NCBI GenBank assembly: GCA_026874595.1
Contig: CM049322.1
Location: forward strand, 58,032,386 to 58,096,385
Origin: Sipunculus nudus
Lineage: Eukaryota > Annelida > Sipuncula > Golfingiida > Sipunculidae
DNA length: 64,000 nucleotides
Reading direction: 5' to 3'
The position numbers and the translations under genes were made by a program. A model generated the notes under the pieces. The model ran no database searches. It was not told where the DNA came from and saw nothing but the letters and a program-made list of their open reading frames with translations. Below are positions 23,622 to 34,013 of the stretch, one piece after another (positions within the stretch are counted from its first letter, which is position 1; each line of letters starts with the position of its first letter).

Positions 23622-24873
23622 GGCAGTCAAAATGCGTGGCTGACTTAGGTTCAGGGGGGTAGCGACGATTTCATAGGTACACCACGGGTACAAGGGTTGT
23701 TTTAATCATAGCTTTGGCCTTCCTGAAGAAAAGCTATCCCCGGTGACCTAGCGAGGAGTCACAATGTCAGCTTTGTTTACTGATTTCAATTTACTCATTC
23801 GATTTTTCAAGGCTTCAGGGGTAACTGGAAATTTAATTTTTAAATTTAAAAATATAATTGATTGGAAAGTTGCCGTTGATGTCTCTCTTCTGTTTATGTA
23901 CATTGACTCTCTTAAACAAGCACCCGGAGAATTTAGAAATATATATATATATATATGTTTATATATATGTGTGTATGTTTTTGTGTGTTGTTAGACGTAA
24001 CAAACAATAATTTCGAACAGTAACTAGTGCACGTGAATTGTAAATAATTGTAAAAATATTCATACTCGGGTTTCGGCCTCGGCAAATCCTTTTCCTCGAT
24101 GTGATGTGTAGGGACCTACATTACACAGTCATTCTTCGATTATGCACATAAATATAAGTGACTCATAAAAAAAAGCATGTATGCAATGAGAAACAGTTTG
24201 AATCTTCTGGATTTCTGTAAAGTTGTTATTGACAACTAATACCTGCCACGATATTCAATGCGTGTCCCCTTGTTGGGGTAGATTGATAGTTTGTCCCCTG
24301 TAGTTTCACCAGAAAAATATGAGCGACTTTAGATTGACCCAAAACAAGCATGTAAGTTTCATCAACAATTTAAAAACGCTACGAGGTAATTTTCAGCAGT
24401 TCTTGTTCTATCCTTCCGAAAAAATTCATCTGGTTTCATTTGAAATGTTGGAGACACAGCTCATACACGCAAAGCATGAGCCAATCTTTATAATGACAGT
24501 GAGCGTCACTCCCGAAAGGTGTGTCAACCACAATCCAACTAAAACTAAAACTTGACTTGCCCGGATACATACACATGTTCTGATTTATTCCGATATAGCA
24601 CCTAAATTAGCAAAATGTATTGCTGGAGGTTAACAACAAATAAAAGAAACAACTAACAAGCAAACCCATGCACCATCTGCGCACAATTGTTTCGGAAGGC
24701 CTAGCATTGTTGTAGAGCAGATATCCTCACCTACACGAACACAGATGCTCCTTGCTCATATTTATTGTCAAAAAGCTGTTATTTTTTGGTAATTAGCCTC
24801 CACGCAGGAAAATCAATGTTATTCATTCAATGCACCTCAATGCAAATACATTATACTGCACACCGAGTATGGT
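23622..24873 (+). repeat. About 1.2-kb duplicated repeat, copy 2
   Basis: Direct partner of 18320-19492. This copy has about 70 extra bases near 24065-24135 (CTCGGGTTTCGG ... TACACAGTCATTC) that are absent from copy 1. It includes the internal TA/TG tract 23938-23985. Confidence 0.85.
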
Positions 24874-25065
24874 ATCTGCCCACACTGCCCATTGAATGAA
24901 TTACTCTGGCACCAGTATGTATGGTTCAGTTGTACTTGCCAGGGTTCATACAGCTTAGTATGGGGCTTCCCTATACAGTTATTTTGGTTTGAGCGGGTCT
25001 ATTCAGCATGTGGATCCCTTGCCAAGTCATCTGCATCACTTTTATTGGTCCTGTAAGGAGCTATT

Positions 25066-25211
25066 TTAGGCTGTAGATTTCAGAGGTTGTATTTTTTTAA
25101 CTTGAGATTCAGGTTTTGCTGTTTTTGGTGGTTTTGCCAAGGCACCCTGGCCACTGCTGGGAAAGTCAGTTGAAAAGAGGCTCTCTCCGTGGAGGGACGC
25201 GCTTGATACCT
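25066..25211 (-). CDS. Candidate 3'-terminal coding exon, minus strand
   Basis: On the minus strand a good acceptor (TTCTGCCCTGCAG) is followed by an open frame rich in Ser, Pro and Lys. It includes SASLHGESLFSTDFPSSGQG and AKPPKTAKPESQVKK and ends at a TAA at 25066-25068. Composition and GC content differ from the flanks. No domain or family was recognised and no partner exon is firm. A minus-strand open segment at 25384-25590 is a possible upstream exon. Confidence 0.25.
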
Positions 25212-25412
25212 GCAGGGCAGAATATACATTTATAATATAGGCCTGTTGGTTTGTTAATTTGATGTAGGGGATAACCAGCGACCAGCCTTGAGTTTTATTT
25301 CTCAAGCACCATGTACAGTGTACATGGACATCGTATAAAAACTTTATAAACGTGGGACTATATACTAACATATTCAGAAGTTCTCATTTGAGATCTATTT
25401 GCCCGTATACAC

Positions 25413-25570
25413 AAGTGCCTGGTTGTGGCTGCCTAGCTGTCCTTGAGGAGGAACATGCCAAGAAGGGTGTGGCTATCAATGGTTCACCGACAACCCCCAG
25501 GGGCGGATTCTGTGGAGGTCCATTGGAGGGCATGGTAGAAGACACCATACAGCACAGGGCCAGTGGTAAA
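25413..25570 (+). CDS. Candidate internal exon, plus strand
   Basis: A GC-rich block sits between an acceptor-like ...TATACACAAG and the consensus donor CTA|GTGAGTACC. One plus frame is open and reads PGCGCLAVLEEEHAKKG and GGFCGGPLEGMVEDT. A minus-strand frame is open over the same bases, so the coding strand is undecided. It may be an exon or a transposon remnant; the family is not recognised. Confidence 0.25.
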
Positions 25571-26506
25571 CCTAGTGAGTACCTAACCAATTCAGCAAAA
25601 CCTCATAAAACGCAGCTTAATATCCTTTACCTATCTTGTTTCTTATCTAAATAACCGGATAAAGTTATATTATATTCAAAGGGGTATGAGCCCATTAATC
25701 CTTTCCCTCATTTGTCAAAATATATACCCATATTAGGAGGGGGTTTTTGCGTGGTGTTTCTTACTGTGTAATGTGGAGACCAGGAATGTTCCTAGGGTTG
25801 TATGTATTAGAGCGGCTATGTAAAGTATTAGGGCTGTAAAGTTTGTAATATCCTTAAAGGGAGAAAAGGCTGGCAATGTTCTAGGAGCTGACAATGTTCT
25901 AGGGGTTAAACGTGCCTGATACTTTTGGGAATATTATCCTTCTTCCTTTCGTTCAGGTGTTGCTTCACCTTTTACCAGTCGAGGGGTATAATATCTGGAT
26001 ACTGTGGGACATTGGCCGTGCCGGAGATCTTTAATATTCTATATTTTTCGTTTGTGTACAGTATTAATAAACATGTATTAAGTATCATTCTGGCTTCTTT
26101 CTATGCTGAAATATCCATGCTGATATGAGAGGGCGGGTAATGTTGGTTTGATCCATAAAATCCCCTTTTTTATAATCGTATAACTCAATCGTACGACCAA
26201 ATTGGTCTTATTCTAAGTCCAATATTAAAAGAACCTGAAGTCTGGAAATGATCTAGATAAGGCTTGATCCTATCCGTGACAATGTCACATGATCCAAACC
26301 GGTCTATGGGATCTAACCCGAATGTTGCTAAGGTTTAAACACAAGAACACCCTGTAGGTGGCAGTACCTTAGACCTTAATCAGTGTAATCAAGCATACCC
26401 AGATGGCAGTTCTGCAGTAAGGGATATATGAATATAATTACAACGGTAACAGATATAAATGTTCTGAAAATTTGTCTTTGCAATTTTGATTATGGGTGGG
26501 GGGGGG
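25571..26506. other. Stretch without a gene; CTCF-like motif at 26350
   Basis: An 18-bp near-repeat (GCTGnCAATGTTCTAGG, twice) lies near 25870-25910. CCCTGTAGGTGGCAG at 26350-26364 resembles the CTCF core consensus. A G-run lies at about 26499-26508. There is no supported frame. Confidence 0.4.
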
Positions 26507-26845
26507 TTACAATACACTTTTAAATCTAGGTATAGAGCGAGCCGCCCCATCTGTTTTCTTTATTCTGATTGAAAGGGTGTCGGCTGTATAATTACCGGAC
26601 CACTTATTGGCAGAATAATCACATTTTCTGTCAACAGCGATAGCCACACCCCCTCCATCTTCTTTCACTCTATCTAAGCGAATCAGGTCATAGCGGCTTA
26701 GCGTGAAAGGTTTACCTGGCGTCAGTTTAGTTTCAGATATAGAACAAATGTATGTATTATTTTTTTCTTGATGATTTAATAATTCAAGTTTATACGTGTT
26801 TAAGTCGTTGGTGTTTACATGGGCAATATTAATACTGTTGAACAT
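26507..26845 (-). pseudogene. Non-LTR retrotransposon endonuclease-domain fragment
   Basis: A minus-strand frame of 112 codons resembles the N-terminal half of the APE-type endonuclease of LINE ORF2 proteins. It begins INIAHVNTNDLNTYKLEL, has the ISETKL motif (catalytic Glu) and continues with the RYDLIRLDR and GGGVAIAVD segments typical of the fold. In-frame stops occur just upstream of the first Met. Downstream the frame ends at a homopolymer after only the first part of the domain, with no reverse transcriptase nearby, so this is a dead fragment. CR1/Jockey-like clades share this arrangement; I cannot assign it more precisely. Confidence 0.85.
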
Positions 26846-28194
26846 AGTTTAAGCTTACTAACAATGTCAGAGTTGGTGACTCCAGGGAAACTCTATATAT
26901 TACCATATACTTACGTTTTGTTGTGGGGTGGATGTGGCCGCTTGCCAGTGACATCAATGAAAGCACGGCTACATCTTGGCGGTTTTTGCTATGAGGACTG
27001 CTTAAAACATGATTCAATTTCAGAGTAAGGCTGAATCAGGTTCCATTTTGCGTATTTTACGTTTCAACCCAGTTCGTGATGAGCTGATCAGTAAAATTAC
27101 TTCCTTACGCACTACTGGGGTACTTAAAATAGGACTACTACTACGGATTATGCCGTAACAGTAGCAGGTGTTTAATTGGTACACTTATATACTACATTTA
27201 GTAACATTTTCACATAATACATTTACCCTTTGTTATCTTAGAATGACAATCCACCGGAAGGCAGCTGATGTTGACCAATTTACATTACTGGCCCTATGAT
27301 CTGTCCACAATCTCCGCTAATCTCCTCAAGAGTTCAAACTATTTTGTCAATCAGCAGATGTTTATAAAACAAAAAAAAATATATATCATTTCTTAAATAG
27401 CATAGAAACAATGCAGTAGTTAACCTTGTACATGGATATTTAGGTTCACATTGTCTTATGTAATCCGGAATTTTTTAATGTGTGCAACAAGACATATAGT
27501 ACATGAATAGTGTGTGGTTTAGTGATACTTTTTAGTCAAAGGGTACAATGTGGCTCACGATTCTAGAACACGTTTAAATTTGGCCATAAACCAAACTTGT
27601 GTAATATGTTATGGTTCTGTCTCGGTAAAATTAATAACTTTCCTGACGATCAAAAATTGTTGGTGATTTGAATCGTGGAGCCATAACACAACAATTCGGT
27701 TTATTATATATTAGATATTAAATTGCTTACCTTTCTTTTACTAAGGTATAAAGATATATTAAACCTATCATTAAGCCTCTGAAAATACTTAAATACAGAA
27801 GCCAAAATTTCAAAAGTCTCTTGGGTCATTTGCTAAAGTATTGGTTGGTGCGACACTACTGTTGTAGAATGCATATAAGCGTATTGTTCATTCAGCTGGA
27901 AATAGTGAAGACATGTTTGAAAAACCGTTAAATTACGGTAATTGCGTTATAGAGATTCGATATATCATCACATCCCCTATGGATAAATACATTCTGTCTT
28001 CTATACTAAGTATCCTTAGCAGCTTCTCTAAGTGTTTTAAAGGTGTTAATAAACTAAAATACAGGTTCCAGTATTCTAGTTACAGAGAGGTTTATTTTAT
28101 TTTTGAAACGGAAGGTCAATGGGATAAGACTCATGATAAAACCCGTTTTTAAAGTATATTTATATAACTATGAATATGTGTGTGTGTGTGTGTA
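26846..28194. other. AT-rich stretch with no recognised gene
   Basis: Sequence just upstream of the LINE fragment on the minus strand (26846-27020) may be more of the same element but is too decayed to read. Nothing else was seen. Confidence 0.45.
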
Positions 28195-28395
28195 AAGTGG
28201 GGAGAGAGAGAGAGAGAGACAGAGAGAGTGAGAGTGAGAGATGTAAGACTGACCATACCGATTCACTCTAATATGAAATGGGATACGGATACACTGAAAA
28301 GAATGTTCACTGCCGATGTGAGTCGAACCCACGAACTTCCAGTTGTCTGCTCTTACCGCGAAGTTACAACAGATCGACTACTACTGTGTAGGAAG
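28195..28395 (-). mobile_element. tRNA-derived SINE with (GA)n-side tail, copy 1
   Basis: The minus-strand head has B-box-like GTGGGTTCGACTC (about 28319-28331 on the plus strand) and an A-box-like segment at about 28352-28368. The 3' tail runs into TC repeats (GA on the plus strand, 28203-28225). A second copy lies at about 62640-62815. Both share TTCACTGCCGATG-type and GACAGATC-type sequence around the promoter boxes. It is short, non-coding and not a functional tRNA, because the acceptor and anticodon arms do not fold canonically. Confidence 0.7.
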
Positions 28396-28439
28396 TTGCA
28401 GTTAGGTGACGATGCTTCGTCAGGTTAATGACATCAGAG

Positions 28440-28540
28440 CATTTGACGACACAGCAACTCTAGAAAAGAGAGTACTGGTTAGCTTAAAATATGGCCGGTA
28501 TCTACAATAAAGAGAAATATAGAATGTAAACCGTCCTTTC
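28440..28540. repeat. Dispersed repeat fragment shared with 32835-32935
   Basis: Both segments contain CACAGCAACnnTnnAA, a GGTATnTA core, AGAGAAATAT and AATGTAAACCGTCCTT in order. In this copy it lies next to the SINE at 28195-28395. Class unknown. Confidence 0.6.
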
Positions 28541-29617
28541 AAACTGCAAAAAAAAAAAAGCAATGGCTTCCATTGGCCAAATAGTATTCTGTTCGACATT
28601 AAAACTAATCCCAGAATCACAACCAGAACCCCATAACTTGGATTAGCAAACCCAACACAAACTCCATACGGCCTTATACAGCTTTGATTTTAGGATACGT
28701 TTTTGTTAGATACCCCATTGTTAAGAAATTGTACAGAACAGCTCTGTCTCAATGTTAGTCGATTCTTGTGATAATGATAGATGCTCAATTAAAGAACCTT
28801 TTTTCAGGATTCCTGTGCCATTTTGTAGCAGTCTACATGTCAGCTCGACAAAAATGAATGCAGACCATAGAACTGAGGGTTTTATTTTTTAATTAACGTT
28901 CTTCGATAGGCTCACATTTGGTTGCGTGTACAACCATTTATAAAATGTCATATTTGTTTGATCATATAACATCATGTTCATAGGTAAATTCATGAGAAAT
29001 AAATATGTGACTTTATACGTTCAAGCGTGTGTAATGTGTCAATAAATGTTAAGACAAACTGAACGTGGAATAACATTTGTTAAAATACTCTATATTGACC
29101 ATCCTGCTAAACGCACCACACTCCTATATGACCAAATTTGCTAGTCAAATATATGAACGTTTCACCGTGTTTGACTTATATATACTTACATATACGCGCA
29201 AATATATTCATATCTTATTTGCTCCCCTGATTTGACATAAGATATGTCCTTTAGCACTTATACTGCTAATATAGACCACTGTGAGCACAGACAAAAGTAT
29301 AAATGTTGTGTTTATCTTTGTGTCTTAGTGATTTGGTCAAGAACTAAATGCAGATGCTGTGTTAAATCTACAAACAAATAAACATTATTATTTCAAAAGT
29401 TTCCATCCACATGTTTTCTGCATGATCTTTGTATCATGTAGCCTTGGCTGGTAAAACCAGTCGTAGTTAGTTACTTCAATGATAAACAAGACAAAATATG
29501 GATTTTAAAATGTTCTGGATCTCAGGCGGATCATCATATCAACATTCAAGGGGTAAATTGCCCACATTAATGTGAACAGATAACTCTTTGGTCAATAAAA
29601 CTGCACAAGAAACTTTC
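28541..29617. other. Stretch with no recognised gene
   Basis: AT-rich with no supportable frame or array. Confidence 0.5.
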
Positions 29618-29830
29618 ATAAAATAACCGGCTACTTGGTTTGGGTACTCTGATATTGCATCAGTAATTTGTCTGGGCTAAATGCCACTGGTGTAAACATG
29701 GAGACATGTCGAGGTAGTAACAAAGTCCCGTATCTGCTTCAGCTGACATGTTGTGAATCATTTTTATTTTATTATAGGTACGCTGACGTTCAACTGCCAT
29801 AATGTGAATCAGGCATACATGAGAACTTTT
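29618..29830. repeat. Dispersed repeat fragment shared with 33254-33455
   Basis: Shared landmarks are AAATAAnCGGnTA, GGCTnAATGCCAC, ATGnnnAnnTCGAGGnAG, TTCAGCTGA, TTATTnTA, TACnCTGACnTTC and CACAATGT-like ends. The copies are strongly diverged and non-coding. Confidence 0.5.
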
Positions 29831-29999
29831 CCGTGTGTTATGCAGGTGAAGTTCGTTTATCATATTATTACTATGTGTTAATCATTTTGTTAATATTTAT
29901 TGCTAGATTTGTTTTTGCATGAACTTCCCATGTTTTATTTTACTTTATTAAGCTTTATCATATGACTTAAGTTTTTTTTTGCTTTGCATACCGGCGGCC

Positions 30000-30340
30000 A
30001 AGCATGGATTATCTAAGGGGTCGGATAGTCAGGGCGGGAGAAGCAACTCCCGGTCCGGATAGAGCATTGGGAAATCGTACCTTCCCCTCCCTCACGGAGA
30101 ATGTTGGGTTGGGTATTCAGCGCGTGGCACATTTTTGACCGCTGAATCGGAATAATTTCGCATTCGACAGGCACTTGGATAGGGACTATTATTGGAAATG
30201 GAGGGCTGTAACACGCAGGGCCCCTTTTTGGACTGAGCAACCCTTTGACGTGACGTCATAATGTGGATGACGTCGACCTTTGCGGAATCCCTAGTGAAGC
30301 AATGCCTCCAGTTCTGCACCACGCCCACACAGGACATCAT
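30000..30340. promoter_or_regulatory. GC-richer block with clustered CRE-like sites
   Basis: A local GC-rich island in AT-rich surroundings contains the palindromic cAMP-response element TGACGTCA at 30251-30258, an overlapping TGACG half-site just upstream, and TGACGTCG at 30268-30275. Minus-strand frames of 75 and 106 codons cross it but show no recognised domain. Regulatory function is inference from motif density only. Confidence 0.3.
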
Positions 30341-31175
30341 GGTAATAATATTACTAAATATCGAATCGGAATATAAATACACTGCTTCTGGCATTATTGA
30401 CTCTATAATCATTGACTTGTCATTCCCCCATATATAATATCTCTCTACACGTTTCCACTTACCACCTGTCGGAGAAGCCTGTGCACTTCGAAAGCTCGTA
30501 AGTTGTTAAAAAAGTTAGTTTATCTAAATGTCGTCACTCTTTATCTTTACCTATATGTATATAAATTATATATGAACCTCATATCCATGCAAAAAAATGT
30601 GTTTAACTTTAGTGGATGGTGTAATCATCGGTTTCTTGTCTCTTTCATGGTCCTGACAACAGCACATGTAATCTATGTTTGTCGTGTTTTGATTGACAAT
30701 TTTCTTAAAGTGTTTAGTACAAAAAAAGTGGCAGTTAGCCAGACTGCATACCTGAGCGACACTGTATGCATGCGAGTTGTCTAAAAGTTCAAAAACACAA
30801 ATATTGCTAACTTAAATGTAAACATATATTGATAGAGGGCGTTTTATTCGTGTTGTAGGAAGGCAAAGGTGGCTTAGGATTGCACTTATCTGATGAGAAG
30901 AAATTTTTGTGTAGACCTAGAAGGATACACCAATGGACACCTCTAATAATAACGGGCATTCCTGAAACTCGTTAAGCTGGTCTCTTGTATGTAATATTAT
31001 GGTTTGTAACGTTTAATAATAATTACTCCACGCAATCTATATATTTTCAGGATAATACGACGGGTATTATATATAAATTACTGAATTGTGATTTGCGTGA
31101 TTTGTTTTGTCGATTCATTTTCAGTTCACGTTTAAGGCATTACTTACTTGTCTGATCATCCATTTATAAACAGGA

Positions 31176-31177
<2 letters not shown>

Positions 31178-31241
<64 letters not shown>

Positions 31242-31248
31242 ATATATT
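31178..31248. repeat. (TA)n microsatellite
   Basis: About 70 bases of TA with two TTTA interruptions. Confidence 0.95.
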
Positions 31249-32139
31249 CGAGTTGACTCATTTTTTGCATAAATGTAACCTATACGTTCTTTCGCGAGTG
31301 TATTTGTGTGTGCATGCGATATATCGGAGATGGGAAAGCAGTTTATGCGTCACTACGTGCACCTATATATTATAAGTAAATATTTTGCCCGAAGGACTGA
31401 ATGTCCATCAAAGAGCCAAATGGTCAGTTCATAACCGCATCAGTAAAATTAATGTAGTGTACGATGGCATATTATTCTCAATTCTTAACAGTATCGTTAC
31501 AAATTACCCTGTCATAAGTTAACACTGTAAATTGATAACCCTGTCGAAATAACAATAATTGTATCTGATTATAATTAAATAAAGAAGTAAATATACACAA
31601 AGTTCTCTTTGGGGTCGTTTGCCAAAATGCATATACGTATATAATTCATGCAATTGAAAGTAATAGAATAATGTTAAAGTGTCTTCTAGAATATATATAT
31701 TACGTTTATATGAAGCCCCTTTGGGGAACATAAGAAAAAAATATGAAAAATATCAGGTAGTTCGCACGAGTTAATATGTAGCCTGGTTCCCTGTCCTGCT
31801 TTTCTCTTTGTAGTTGCCTCCTCGAGAGAGGAGCAGGTACCAGGTACTCACTTCTAGGCTAAAAGGACAGACTAATACTGCCGTTAAGGCGCTAATATCT
31901 ACTTACTTATGGATTTTCAATTTATTAAAAAAAAACATCGATACAACGTTCGACTAGGATTGTCACTGGTGAAAATATATGTTTGCACTCCACAGAGGTC
32001 GAAAAATAAAATGATCACATGGATAAACAAACTGGTGAAAGCCACCCCCCTTCAGCCCGCCTCGCCCTCATACCTGTCAATTTTTGAATGAAAGATGCCT
32101 TGTCAAACGACAATGGAAAGATATAAAGACAAAAGTGAA
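31249..32139. other. Stretch with no recognised gene
   Basis: Short frames only. No array or repeat partner was noticed. Confidence 0.5.
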
Positions 32140-32292
32140 ACAGTGATAATAATGATGATGATGATTGCTGATGATGATGATGACAAACGGATATACTGCA
32201 ATATTTATGATGACGATGGTTATGATGGAACTTTTAATTATAAACTTTTAATAACAATAATTATAATAATGACTGTAATAATAATAATACAA
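32140..32292. repeat. GAT/AAT-rich degenerate microsatellite
   Basis: GATGATGATG and TAATAATAATA runs. The acidic or Met/Ile-rich frame across it is an artefact. Confidence 0.85.
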
Positions 32293-32834
32293 AGGCGTCC
32301 GATAGGAGACGCAAACCCCGCGCTAAGTGTTCATATTTGTTGCCAGATGTTATTCTTGAGAACACGCCGCTCTACTTAACGTCAGCAACATAATGAGAGT
32401 ACCCGGTAGCTGTCCAATATATACGACACGTTATCGGACACGGGAGCAAGTCTAGAAAATTGGTCCTGCACACGAGGAAATAATGTCATGCGCATGAGTA
32501 AATAGGTCGTCTAAATAGGTATATTACAACTTGCATCTATTAAATATTTAGTCGTTCTATATACAAGCAACATCATATTCCAATATTGTGTATATAAATG
32601 CAGACTTTTAATACCAATTCTCTGTCTTTAAGGGAATATTACTTCCGAACCCTATGTTTTATAAGAGGTGCTTTCAGCTGTTCTCTTTTTAATTGCACTA
32701 TTACCGGCCGTCTGCTCAAAGAACAAAGCTGCTAGAGACCCCAGTTGCTCTGTAGTTGCACACCTTTATAAAAAAGGTGACAAGGTGACTCAGGTCACCG
32801 CCATCACGTGAGTGCTGCGCACTGTGTTTGTCGG

Positions 32835-32935
32835 CACAGCAACGTTGAAACAAGGACAACTGGTGGACTTTTATGGTGTACGGTATATATTATATAGAGA
32901 AATATTACAATGTAAACCGTCCTTACAGACCCCTT
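32835..32935. repeat. Dispersed repeat fragment, partner of 28440-28540
   Basis: Carries CACAGCAACGTTGAAAC, a TATATTATATAGAGAAATAT-like core and AATGTAAACCGTCCTT. Confidence 0.6.
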
Positions 32936-33253
32936 TTTATCTTAGAGTGTAGCTGACACCTAAACTTACCAAAACAGGAAAGGGAAGTTTTTTACCCGAC
33001 CAATCTTACTTTCTGAGTCAATTGGTACTGATTAAATTTTAAAAAATTTCCTTCCACGTGAAAGGAAAGTTATCGTGATATGTCGCCTGGCAAATAAAAC
33101 TAAATAGGTAAAAAAGTCCAATGAGCCAAAGAAGATAAATACGGGAGGTAAATGTATTGGGGGTTAGGAGGGTCATTGTGTCAGAATAACACAGTGAAAG
33201 TTGCAAGCGCTGACGTAAACGGATGTATATCTGGTTAGTAACACACGACACCT

Positions 33254-33455
33254 TAAAAAAATAATCGGGTATCTTTTTTGCGGTCTCCTAAGTGGTTTGA
33301 TTTGGCTGAATGCCACCTGTGGCCTATGGCTGTAAATCTTCGAGGAAGCAACATGACAAGTTCGTTTCAGCTGAACTGCTGAGAGGCTGTTATTTATAAA
33401 AGATACACTGACATTTCGATGTTTCCCCCTGTCACAATGTAGATTGTGCACACGA
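33254..33455. repeat. Dispersed repeat fragment, partner of 29618-29830
   Basis: Same landmarks as listed for 29618-29830. It lies about 320 bp after the other shared fragment, versus about 1080 bp in the first pair, which suggests one larger decayed repeat with indels. Confidence 0.5.
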
Positions 33456-33589
33456 ATAGTATGTCTCCGTGATGATTAAGGAGTCAGATTTTAATGTGGC
33501 AATAACAAGGGAGACCTGGGTTACTTAAAACAAATTGGACTGGAGAGTTTAAGATTGATTGATTGAAAGCATTGATTACTCATGGCGCA

Positions 33590-33590
33590 A

Positions 33591-33663
<73 letters not shown>

Positions 33664-33670
33664 TATATAC
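33590..33670. repeat. (TA)n microsatellite directly abutting the hairpin-rich element
   Basis: About 80 bases of TA ending exactly where the 279-bp element copy 2 begins. Confidence 0.95.
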
Positions 33671-33946
33671 CCCGCCCAATCCAATTGTGCCCCCGAGGAC
33701 AATAGGATCAGTGTCAGCCATTAAATGTTCCCCCCAATACGCACAAAGCATAATCTCATAATCTCGTAAAGTCTCGGCTTTTCAAACGACGCCGTTAGCT
33801 TCATTCTAACAACATTCACCTGATGATCGGGTCGCAACCCGTGAAACAGACTGTAGTGAATTTACAGTGTTGTTTTTCTCCAGAGTTATACCGCTCTGGC
33901 CTAGTCCGTAGGCCATAGAGCACTTTACATCGGAGGGTAACACTAC
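33668..33946 (+). repeat. 279-bp hairpin-rich element, copy 2
   Basis: Gap-free partner of 3024-3302. Predicted pairings are AACAAC / GTTGTT as the closing stem, CTGATGA at 33820-33826, CGGGT (33828-33832) / ACCCG (33837-33841), GAAAC at 33843-33847, ACTGTA / TACAGT, then CCAGAG / CTCTGG, then GGCCTA / TAGGCC. The CTGATGA-stem-GAAAC order is that of a hammerhead ribozyme core, but a U-U mismatch at the base of the second stem and spacer bases before CTGATGA make catalysis doubtful. TA microsatellites flank it on both sides. Non-coding. Confidence 0.75.
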
Positions 33947-33952
33947 GTTCCA

Positions 33953-34013
33953 TATAAATAAATAAATAAATATATATATATATATATATACATACATATA
34001 TATATATATATAA
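33953..34013. repeat. TAAA/(TA)n microsatellite on the right flank of element copy 2
   Basis: AAATAAATAAATA followed by TA repeats with CATACATA interruptions. Confidence 0.95.

Noticed and set aside
28203-28242. GA tract as a GAGA-factor promoter element
   Set aside because: It is the tail-side repeat of a SINE, and the same arrangement recurs at 62.65 kb.
33820-33847. Calling a functional hammerhead ribozyme outright
   Set aside because: The stem next to the core has a U-U mismatch at its base, the strand before CTGATGA does not pair directly, and copy 1 has GCAAC; so it is reported only as hammerhead-like.
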